A model generated the notes under the pieces. The model was not told where the DNA came from and made no database searches. It saw only the letters and a list, made by a program, of their open reading frames with translations. This document shows, piece by piece, positions 1 through 5,279 of a DNA stretch of 8,072 nucleotides (its first letter is position 1; each line of letters starts with the position of its first letter). Location: contig MGNQ01000045.1 of the NCBI GenBank assembly GCA_001796865.1, positions 64,221 to 72,292 of the forward strand, read 5' to 3'. A program made the translations under genes and the position numbers. The stretch comes from Chloroflexi bacterium RBG_16_56_11. Its GTDB lineage: Bacteria; Chloroflexota; Dehalococcoidia; Dehalococcoidales; RBG-16-60-22.

Positions 1-18
1 TCAGTTATCGGGCCATTG

Positions 19-1770
19 CTATCGTCGGCGGATCATTATCAACACGACCGCAGCCACGATAATTACCACCCCGATAATACCGCCCCAAAGCCACCAGTTG
101 ACCGCTGCTTCCTCTTCCACCGGCGGCACGGGAGCCGTCGGAGGTGTCGTTGCGGGCGGCGTTGCCGTCGGCGGTTTAGTGACCGGTGGCGTCGTCGTTG
201 GCGGCGTGGTCGCTGGCGGTGTCTTGGCCGGTGGCGTCGTCGCCGGCGGCGTGGTTGCCGGTGGTGTCGTCGCCGGTGGCGTCGTCGGCGGCGGTGTTAC
301 GGTTGGCGTGACCGTCGGTGCCGGTGCGGGTTCCGGTGCCGTCGCCGCGATGACCGCAAAGGCGGTGAAGTGGCTGATGTTGCCGCTGATAGTATTGGCG
401 GCGGTGTTTAACGTGATGCCCTCGATGTCGGTCCACGAGCCCTCGGCCGTGTCGTAGTAGGCGATGGTCAGGTCCTCTTCATTGAAACCGGTGGGTACCG
501 CCGCGGCGCTGTAGGAGAAGGTAACAAGTATCGGCGGGACGAATGTGGCGCCGTCCGGCGTGAAGTTATACGCCAGGCCGACGATTGATGCCTGTTCCGG
601 CGCGGCGGGCGGTGATGTCGCTTCCGTTATGCCTATCCAGCTCAGGGCCAGTCCGGTGCTGCTCCTGCCGATAACGTCCCGTTCGATGGCGAGGCTAACA
701 ATGTTATCGAACGACCTGGCCGTGACGGCCCGCGTGAATTTACCTTCCGGGGTTACCACGTCGGAGATAAAGGTCACGCCGGCCACTCCGCCGCCGCCGC
801 CTCCTCCTCCCGGGCTCACCGGCACCGCCGAAAGCGTAAATGTGCTGCTGGACTTTGTGAAGGTAGTCCCGCCGCCGGGGCTCTGTGTGCTCGTGGTGAG
901 CACCGTGTCTATCTTATAGGTGCCGGCCGGCCAGCTCGAAGGCGGGATCCAGACAATGGTGTAGGTAATCGAGGTGCTGCCAGTGCCTCCCTGGTAGCCG
1001 TAACCTCCGCTTGTAGCCGGGGAGAAGCTGTATCCGGTGCCCTGCCAGGCCACATAGCCTGTTGCGGACGCGGTATATCCCCAGGAAGCATCGGCCGCGG
1101 CGGCCACTGTGGCGGTACCGCTGCTGGTGCCTTCGGACGGATTGCGGGCAACTGCACCGCTTGTATTCAGGGGAAGACCGGCCAGTGTCGCGCGGTATGA
1201 GGTCGGCGCGTTTTCGTTGTATATCAGGACGCTGATGTCCTGCAGCGGGAGGTGTTCGGCGTCCTGTATCGTGACTTTTACCGAAAATGTATAAGAGCTC
1301 CCCAGAGTCCCGGTCAGGGGCTGGTTGGGGTATTCTATCTGCAGCGCCTGGGTGGGTGAGGCGAACCAGATAGAAACGGCGATAGCTACCACCAGGAAGA
1401 CGGGAAGGGCCAGCCGGTATATGGCTTTGACGGGTACGGGAAACCTCGGGAGAGATATATTTTTCATACGTGCGCTCTCTTTCTTTGCCTGTTCGGAACG
1501 CAGCTTCTCGCGCGTCCGGCGGTCTTTCAGGATTTCGGCTATATCCGGAGGAATGATTCCGGCGAGAGCGAGGAGTTCATCTTGATCATAATGAAGCGCC
1601 TCGCCGAGCCGGCGGATGACCTTTTCGCTGGGGGGTGGCAGAGAGCCGCTCTCGATTTTACTGAGATAGGTGAAGCTGATGTCGACTTTGTTCGCCAGTT
1701 CCCTGAGTGTCAGGCCGGACTCCCTGCGTAACCCCCTGAGTCTTGTCCCGAACGTATTTTGATTGCCCAT
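19..1770 (-). CDS. Membrane-tethered XRE-family HTH protein with extracytoplasmic domains and Thr-Pro stalk
   Basis: 583 aa. Residues 5-70 form an XRE/Cro-type helix-turn-helix domain (TLRELANKVDISFTYLSKIE at 21-40 covers the HTH). A charged linker (80-105) leads to a membrane helix at about 116-137. Residues 140-315 look like a beta-rich Ig-like region. A run of eight Gly follows (321-328), then a second beta-sandwich-like domain (331-475, ending SHFTAFAVIAA), a Pro/Thr stalk (478-550) and a second membrane helix (559-580) ending RRR. Both ends should therefore be cytoplasmic and the middle outside. The layout recalls RodZ (HTH, membrane helix, outer domain), but RodZ has no second helix, so the role could be surface sensing, DNA tethering or envelope shape. 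I chose the ATG at 1770 rather than the upstream in-frame TTG (1827): GGGAG lies 8-12 bases before it, and the HTH begins directly after. The TTG also lies inside the promoter. Function is inferred from architecture only. Confidence 0.85.
   Translation of the reverse strand: MGNQNTFGTRLRGLRRESGLTLRELANKVDISFTYLSKIESGSLPPPSEKVIRRLGEALHYDQDELLALAGIIPPDIAEILKDRRTREKLRSEQAKKESARMKNISLPRFPVPVKAIYRLALPVFLVVAIAVSIWFASPTQALQIEYPNQPLTGTLGSSYTFSVKVTIQDAEHLPLQDISVLIYNENAPTSYRATLAGLPLNTSGAVARNPSEGTSSGTATVAAAADASWGYTASATGYVAWQGTGYSFSPATSGGYGYQGGTGSTSITYTIVWIPPSSWPAGTYKIDTVLTTSTQSPGGGTTFTKSSSTFTLSAVPVSPGGGGGGGGVAGVTFISDVVTPEGKFTRAVTARSFDNIVSLAIERDVIGRSSTGLALSWIGITEATSPPAAPEQASIVGLAYNFTPDGATFVPPILVTFSYSAAAVPTGFNEEDLTIAYYDTAEGSWTDIEGITLNTAANTISGNISHFTAFAVIAATAPEPAPAPTVTPTVTPPPTTPPATTPPATTPPATTPPAKTPPATTPPTTTPPVTKPPTATPPATTPPTAPVPPVEEEAAVNWWLWGGIIGVVIIVAAVVLIMIRRR
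136..285 (-). repeat. 15-bp tandem repeat encoding ten TTPPA-like pentapeptides
   Basis: Ten consecutive degenerate 15-base units encode residues 496-545 of the HTH membrane protein (TTPPA x4, KTPPA, TTPPT, TTPPV, TKPPT, ATPPA, TTPPT). Such proline/threonine stretches usually act as extended wall-spanning or surface stalks. The repeat also explains the long Arg-rich and Gly/Val-rich open frames on the opposite strand, which are artefacts. Confidence 0.9.
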
Positions 1771-1798
1771 ACCTGTCTCTCCCACCGTAGTTATGTTA

Positions 1799-1827
1799 AT
1801 TATAAATTTTGTTGAGTGAAAAGTCAA
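1799..1827 (-). promoter_or_regulatory. Sigma-A-type promoter of the HTH membrane-protein gene
   Basis: On the minus strand, -35 TTGACT (1822-1827) and -10 TATAAT (1799-1804) are separated by exactly 17 bases. The expected start near 1792 gives a leader of about 22 bases containing the GGGAG ribosome site. A 15-base near-copy of the spacer/-35 segment (GTTGAGTSAAAARTC, 13/15 identical) occurs at 1811-1825 and 1885-1899. Confidence 0.75.
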
Positions 1828-1910
1828 GTACTTTTGGCATTAAAATTGGACAAAAAGACACTAGTTACATTGGACAATTATCTTGTTGAGTCAAAAATCG
1901 ACATTAATAC

Positions 1911-1924
1911 GTGACTATAGTCAC
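1911..1924. promoter_or_regulatory. Perfect 14-bp palindrome, candidate operator
   Basis: GTGACTATAGTCAC is fully self-complementary. It sits in the spacer between the divergent HTH gene and smpB, 34 bases upstream of the putative smpB -35. TTATAGTTATAA, a second short dyad, follows at 1930-1941. XRE regulators commonly bind dyads of this size, so autoregulation or control of smpB by the neighbouring HTH protein is possible. That link is an inference. Confidence 0.5.
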
Positions 1925-1957
1925 TATTGTTATAGTTATAATCTTTGGTACCGGGGA

Positions 1958-1993
1958 TTGGTGATGTTGTGGAATTGTGGTAAAATTCTATTA
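1958..1993 (+). promoter_or_regulatory. Extended -10 promoter of smpB-ssrA, predicted leaderless
   Basis: TTGGTG (1958-1963), a 17-base spacer and TAAAAT (1981-1986) preceded by TGG (1978-1980) match an extended -10 promoter (TGnTAAAAT). A start about 7 bases after the -10 falls on the A of the smpB ATG (1993). No Shine-Dalgarno sequence is visible before the ATG, which agrees with a leaderless mRNA. Confidence 0.5.
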
Positions 1994-2442
1994 TGGTCAT
2001 CAAGACAATCGCCACGAACCGTAAGGCGTTCCATAATTTTCACATCGGCGATACCTTTGAAGCCGGACTTGTCCTCACCGGCTCGGAGATAAAATCTATA
2101 CGTGCCGGCCGCGTTAGCCTGGGAGACGCTTATGTCCGACCTGAACGCGGGGAGTTATGGCTGGTCAACGCTCACGTCGCCCGGTATGAAGCGAGCAGCT
2201 ACATGGGCCATGAACCGACCCGGCCGAGAAAGTTGCTTATGCAACGTAAAGAAATCGACAGCATTACGTCTCGCGTCGCCGAGAAAGGTCTGACGCTGGT
2301 GGCGACGCGCGTCTATTTGAAGGGAAATATAGCCAAAGTAGAGATAGCCCTGGCCAGGGGCAAGAAACTCTATGATAAACGCGAAGCTATCAGCCGTCGC
2401 GAGGTCGATAGAGAGCTCGCCAGGGCCTTGAAAAAGAGGTAA
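1993..2442 (+). CDS. smpB: SsrA-binding protein SmpB
   Basis: 149 aa, close to the usual SmpB length of 150-160. Family signatures are visible: TGSEIKSIRAGRVSLGDAYV (29-48) in the beta-barrel core, the PTRPRKLLMQRKEI segment (75-88), the KVEIALARGKKLYDKRE segment and a basic, helix-forming C-terminal tail (REVDRELARALKKR) that occupies the decoding site in place of a codon. SmpB binds the tRNA-like domain of tmRNA, delivers it with EF-Tu to ribosomes stalled on mRNAs without a stop codon, and starts trans-translation. Its partner ssrA begins 40 bases downstream, so both are probably on one transcript. The ATG at 1993 is the only start that keeps the conserved N-terminus, and no Shine-Dalgarno precedes it. 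Confidence 0.97.
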   Translation: MVIKTIATNRKAFHNFHIGDTFEAGLVLTGSEIKSIRAGRVSLGDAYVRPERGELWLVNAHVARYEASSYMGHEPTRPRKLLMQRKEIDSITSRVAEKGLTLVATRVYLKGNIAKVEIALARGKKLYDKREAISRREVDRELARALKKR

Positions 2443-2558
2443 AATATATATGAGGAGGCCTTTACGGTCAGCCTCGAAATATGGGGACGCGTGGTTTCGA
2501 CAGGGGAGGTGCGTCACAGGATTGCAGGTTGAGGTGCCGCTCCCTCATTAAACCGGTG

Positions 2559-2598
2559 GCAAAAAACAAACGCCGAACCAGTAATGGTTGCAGCCTAA
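2559..2598 (+). other. tmRNA tag-peptide reading frame
   Basis: The stop TAA (2596-2598) is preceded in frame by codons for T N A E P V M V A A, reached through AAA (2563-2565). A GCA that would be the natural resume codon begins at 2559, in the +1 frame relative to the stop. Removing one A from the run of six (2561-2566) would give AKTNAEPVMVAA. The exact resume codon therefore remains open. Confidence 0.6.
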
Positions 2599-2765
2599 CA
2601 AATAGGTTGCCATCCAACCCGGTCTCTCCCTGACGGGCCGGGATTGGGTGCCGAAAAGTCGGGGTGCCGCCGCCCTGACGCCGATGCCGGGTGGCGAAAG
2701 AAAACATCGGCTGGCTTGGCTAAACTCGGTCAGTTGAGGTGAGCCGGGCAAGATTAAAGAGCTGA

Positions 2766-4208
2766 CTACACCTGTAGCATACCCTGGACAGCTTCTTCTG
2801 GACGGGGAGTTCGACTCTCCCCCGTCTCCACCAGATCCTTTGACAGTCTCCACCGCACCATTTCCAGGGCCTCCCCCGCCTCCGAAACGGGGGAGGATTC
2901 GAGGACGGTGGAGACTTTTTGGCTATCTGCCCCCGCATCGTTGCCCTTTGGCAGACCCTTCCCCGCCTGTCTGACCGGGGAGTACTTTTGCAGGGCTTCT
3001 ACCAATTGGGCCATTGGATAGCGAATATAACGTTCGCCAAGGCCGGGGACGCGATCACGTATCAGGCGCATCGCCAGGAATTCATCATGGCTGGCTGTCG
3101 TCACCACGGTGGCAAAAGTGCGGCGTAAATCATGACCGGTGAAGCCTTTTATCCCGGCTCTCGCCAGCAGTCGCCCGATTAACTGGGACATGCCGTCTTC
3201 TCCCAGCGGCGCCCTGTGTCCGCGCCGCGTTTGCTGGGCCACGAACAGGAAATCGCCTGGTTCCAAATCCGTGGCCATTTCACGAAAACGGTCTGCTGTT
3301 TCCGGTAAAAGCGGGGCAAGCTCCTGTCGCTCTTTGCCATGGCACAGGATCAGCAGGTGATCAATCGCCGCTGTGTCTTTGGCCCGTACCCGTCTGAGCT
3401 CGATCTGCCGCCAGCCATGACCCAGGAGAAGATCGAGGGCGGTCCTTTCCAGCAAGTTTTCCGGTGTCTGATTCAGCGCCCGGATCTGTTCCAGGCTTAA
3501 AGTTTTCACGGGTTTGCGTGTGACTATCGGCCTCTCCAGTTCGGCCACCGGGTTTTTCAAGAGGCCAAAGCGGCGGGTGGCATGCAGGTAGAGCATGTTT
3601 AGCAGGTCCTGGTGGTTAAGTGGGTGCCGGCCGCTTTCACCATCGAAACGAGACAGGTAATCTATGATCGCCTCAGGGTTTTCCGGCAGGAAGGTAAACT
3701 GCTGCTGGAACAGTTGTAGCCGCTTTTTATAGGTAGCCAGCGTACTCTCTTTCGTCAGCTTGTTTTTCTTTACCCTCAATAAACTGGTGATGACGTCCGT
3801 AGTGGATATTTTGGATAAATTTATCTCAGGAGAGGAGGGTTTTATCGGCACGAAATCATCTTTCGCCGGCTTTTGGGGTGGACTGGATTCAGACTGAGAA
3901 CAGAAATTTTTCAATTGTTCCACCACGTCCGGCGAAAGCAGGTTCGGGCCTGAGAATAAGGTGTGATCAGGTTCGTTCTCTGGTTTATCGACGTGGGGGA
4001 AATAATTATCCAGGGGTACCACTGTATTATCGGATTGGCCGGGTTTAGTCAGGGCGATGAAATTTTTCAAAGGCTCCAACAGTTCCGGTCTATACAGGTT
4101 CAGCCTGTCAAATAAACCGTGTACGCACGGGTTCTCGGAATCACTATCAATATGCAGATAGCGACCGTCGGGTGATTCTGACGGTTTTTGAGCAAGTGTC
4201 TTTTTCAT
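2766..4208 (-). CDS. Tyrosine recombinase / integrase of an ssrA-targeting element
   Basis: 480 aa. Residues 1-130 are a Pro/charge-rich extension holding a duplicated motif (36-53 and 88-105, both ending E-x-L-K-N-F). Residues 135-225 resemble a core-binding domain and 235-410 the catalytic domain. Visible catalytic residues are R267 (GWRQIEL), K292 (HGKERQ), H359/R362 (GHDLRRTFAT) and nucleophile Y394 (GERYIRYP). The position 23 after R362 and 9 before Y394, normally His or Trp, is D385. A 70-aa tail follows the catalytic core, and its last residues come from the antisense of the tmRNA. I chose ATG 4208 because GGGAGG lies 8-13 bases upstream; an in-frame start at 4268 exists but would overrun the promoter. 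It should catalyse site-specific integration, and excision with a directionality factor not seen here. Confidence 0.92.
   Translation of the reverse strand: MKKTLAQKPSESPDGRYLHIDSDSENPCVHGLFDRLNLYRPELLEPLKNFIALTKPGQSDNTVVPLDNYFPHVDKPENEPDHTLFSGPNLLSPDVVEQLKNFCSQSESSPPQKPAKDDFVPIKPSSPEINLSKISTTDVITSLLRVKKNKLTKESTLATYKKRLQLFQQQFTFLPENPEAIIDYLSRFDGESGRHPLNHQDLLNMLYLHATRRFGLLKNPVAELERPIVTRKPVKTLSLEQIRALNQTPENLLERTALDLLLGHGWRQIELRRVRAKDTAAIDHLLILCHGKERQELAPLLPETADRFREMATDLEPGDFLFVAQQTRRGHRAPLGEDGMSQLIGRLLARAGIKGFTGHDLRRTFATVVTTASHDEFLAMRLIRDRVPGLGERYIRYPMAQLVEALQKYSPVRQAGKGLPKGNDAGADSQKVSTVLESSPVSEAGEALEMVRWRLSKDLVETGESRTPRPEEAVQGMLQV
2804..2833. other. Inferred attachment site (att) at the tmRNA 3' end
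   Basis: The tmRNA T-arm and acceptor 3' strand are followed at once by integrase coding sequence on the other strand, the arrangement seen where integrative elements use ssrA as target. The insertion recreates the 3' end and leaves the tmRNA intact. The exact core limits cannot be set, because the matching copy at the far end of the element is outside the window. GTCTCCACC in this site (2824-2832) recurs at 2846-2854 and inverted at 2907-2915, which may be recombinase binding sites. Confidence 0.6.
2845..2920 (+). terminator. Rho-independent terminator facing the tmRNA, inside the integrase gene
   Basis: AGTCTCCACCG (2845-2855) pairs perfectly with CGGTGGAGACT (2906-2916), and T residues continue to 2920. 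Enclosed is a second perfect 9-bp stem, CCTCCCCCG (2870-2878) with CGGGGGAGG (2888-2896). It starts 12 bases after the tmRNA CCA and is oriented to stop smpB-ssrA transcription before it runs antisense through the integrase. It lies within the coding sequence for the integrase tail (about residues 430-454). Confidence 0.65.
2870..2983. repeat. Two in-frame copies of a GC-rich palindrome
   Basis: Copy A (2870-2896) and copy B (2957-2983) agree at 19 of 27 positions, and both are hairpins with CCCCG/CGGGG arms. They are 87 bases apart, exactly 29 codons, so the integrase tail reads SPVRQAGKGL and later SPVSEAGEAL. They look like small REP-like elements that entered the reading frame, or an internal duplication. 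Confidence 0.6.
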
Positions 4209-4227
4209 CGTCTGGCCTCCCGTAAAC

Positions 4228-4243
4228 ATAAAATATTTTATCA
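4228..4243 (-). promoter_or_regulatory. Extended -10 and overlapping palindrome upstream of the integrase
   Basis: On the minus strand TGATAAAAT (4235-4243) is an extended -10 of the same TGnTAAAAT form as the one before smpB. The expected start near 4228 leaves about 20 bases before the ATG at 4208. No good -35 is visible. ATAAAATATTTTAT (4228-4241) is a perfect 14-bp palindrome over the -10 and could be an operator, although AT-rich dyads arise easily by chance. Confidence 0.4.
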
Positions 4244-4268
4244 TTGCCCCATCTATATAGTAGACCAC

Positions 4269-4504
4269 CCTGACCGCCTCTCATTTTTCGGGTTGGAGTC
4301 AGGCAGGTGTTGTTATCACTCAGCCTTGGACATTACTGTAAAAAATAAGTAATGGATCCTTCTGTCGTAATGTGACCTGGCCTTCATCTCCTGTCTTGCT
4401 TATTATTTTAAGATTGATTGGACAAGTCCGTAAATATTATAATATCATATAAGTTGAAAAATAATCTATGACAAATAGAATAGTAAATAATGTTTAATTG
4501 ATTA
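4269..4504. other. AT-rich spacer between integrase and cargo operon
   Basis: The gene-free stretch between the integrase ATG (4208) and the next CDS (4535) is about 325 bases. It contains a perfect 7-bp hairpin CATTACT/AGTAATG (4331-4337, 4348-4354) with a 10-base loop, and promoter-like sequences near its right end. This is the usual place for recombinase arm-type binding sites, but I can identify none. Confidence 0.5.
4454..4481 (+). promoter_or_regulatory. Putative promoter of the cargo operon
   Basis: TTGAAA (4454-4459), a 16-base spacer and TAGAAT (4476-4481). Transcription would start near 4488, about 47 bases before the ATG at 4535. The region is very AT-rich, so other -10-like hexamers exist (for example TATAAT at 4438). 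Confidence 0.4.
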
Positions 4505-4534
4505 GTGATTGTATCTCACCAAGGAGAACAACTG

Positions 4535-5068
4535 ATGAACATCACCAAAGAACAAGCCGGGAAGCTCGGTAAATATTTCATCAATGCCGATCCATTCCTC
4601 TGGGGAGTGCTGCGAGCCAAGAATAAGAAGGGGCGGCTAAAAGAATTGAAACAAATGGGTTTCCTGGCAGCATATTCGGAAGGCAGTAACCCGGTATACA
4701 GTAAGATCAACAAGGATTTACTGGTTGAGCTGGGTATCGCGGGTATTTTAGAAAAAATCGTTATGCCCAGGGTTCATAATAGTTTTAGCGAAGAAACGTT
4801 ACGGTATTTCCGGGACTGCTGGGAGCAAGGACAAAATCCGGATCTTAATTACCTGGTAAAAAATAAACTTTACCGTAGACGAACTTTTATTACACTTACT
4901 ACACCGGAAGTATACGATAGTTTTGGTTCACATCCTCCCGTAGCGGGATACAAAGATCCAGCCTTTATCTTTGTCCAGATAGAAACGCAGCATAATTTCG
5001 TGGAGCGGTGGACGGTCTTTGCCGGGCTATGGTTTGAGGAAATTGAGCCCTTATTTGAAGAATCATAG
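4535..5068 (+). CDS. Hypothetical protein, 177 aa, first gene of cargo cluster
   Basis: I do not recognise a family. The start is clear: AAGGAG (4521-4526) stands 8 bases before ATG 4535, better than the upstream in-frame GTG/TTG-type starts. The protein is soluble, with no signal peptide or membrane helix. The N-terminal 1-75 is helical and basic (LRAKNKKGRLKELKQMGF at 26-43) and could resemble a small nucleic-acid-binding domain. Residues 85-112 are again helical with aromatic residues, and 115-177 look beta-rich with hydrophobic strands (AFIFVQIET, ERWTVFAGLWF) and an acidic end. It is the first of three or four ORFs on the same strand just inside the integrase, a typical position for accessory or regulatory cargo. 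Confidence 0.85.
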   Translation: MNITKEQAGKLGKYFINADPFLWGVLRAKNKKGRLKELKQMGFLAAYSEGSNPVYSKINKDLLVELGIAGILEKIVMPRVHNSFSEETLRYFRDCWEQGQNPDLNYLVKNKLYRRRTFITLTTPEVYDSFGSHPPVAGYKDPAFIFVQIETQHNFVERWTVFAGLWFEEIEPLFEES

Positions 5069-5124
5069 TTACCATTCCCGCGAGGATTTCCCGATTGAAT
5101 TACTAGGGAAAAGGGTTGAAAGCC

Positions 5125-5157
5125 ATGAAAGTTGATGATGGGCATGAAGAAATATGA
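5125..5157 (+). CDS. Possible 10-codon leader ORF in the cargo operon
   Basis: Encodes MKVDDGHEEI. AAGGG lies about 10 bases upstream. Its TGA overlaps an in-frame alternative ATG (5154) of the next small ORF as ATGA, the form seen in translational coupling. The ORF is very short and could be chance. Confidence 0.25.
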   Translation: MKVDDGHEEI

Positions 5158-5171
5158 TGGGGGAGGAGTTA

Positions 5172-5276
5172 ATGTTAGAGGTGGAGATACACTGCACTAT
5201 ACTGACAATTACTCCCTTGGAAATACAAATTAATCCTTCTTTTACAGAAAATAGCGTTACGCTAAAGGCAATTTAA
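5172..5276 (+). CDS. Small protein, 34 aa, unrecognised
   Basis: Starts MLEVEIHCTILTITPLEI and ends NSVTLKAI. GGGGGAGGAG (5159-5168) is one of the strongest ribosome sites in the window, 3 bases before ATG 5172. ATG 5154 and ATG 5157 are in frame and would extend it by up to 6 residues, but the ribosome site favours 5172. The stop TAA (5274-5276) is only 3 bases before the ATG of the 129-aa gene, which has a weak site of its own, so coupling is likely. The sequence alternates hydrophobic and polar residues, suggesting beta strands, with one Cys and no membrane helix. Function is unknown; a partner of the following protein is a reasonable guess. Confidence 0.6.
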   Translation: MLEVEIHCTILTITPLEIQINPSFTENSVTLKAI

Positions 5277-5279
5277 GAC

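Larger units (their letters stand above)
2483..2833 (+). ncRNA. ssrA: Transfer-messenger RNA (tmRNA)
   Basis: 351 bases, directly after smpB. The 5' end GGGGACG (2483-2489) pairs with CGTCTCC (2823-2829) as a 7-bp acceptor stem. The third pair is G-U, the alanine identity element, followed by A and an encoded CCA (2831-2833). The typical D-loop segment GGTTTCGACAGGGG follows the 5' strand, and a TTCGACT T-loop lies at 2810-2816. TGCAGGT (2523-2529) can pair with ACCTGTA as part of P2. The tag frame ends at TAA (2596-2598) and reads KTNAEPVMVAA, a normal ClpXP-type Val-Ala-Ala end. The expected GCA resume codon (2559-2561), however, lies one base out of that frame. The T-stem can form 6 rather than 5 pairs. 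The 3' end is overlapped in antisense by the integrase gene and serves as the insertion site. Confidence 0.95.

Noticed and set aside
136..285. CRISPR-like array
   Set aside because: Units are 15 bases, contiguous and without spacers; they are a coding pentapeptide repeat.
16..457. Long Arg-rich and Gly/Val-rich open frames on the plus strand and an Asp/His/Thr-rich one on the minus strand
   Set aside because: They are other-frame readings of the 15-base repeat that codes for the Thr-Pro stalk; no ribosome site or family signature.
1885..1899. Second promoter from the near-repeat of the -35 region
   Set aside because: TTGACT is present on the minus strand, but no acceptable -10 lies 16-18 bases downstream.
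2468..2938. Minus-strand open frames across the tmRNA
   Set aside because: They are antisense of a clear structured RNA, or shadows of the integrase end; no start signals.
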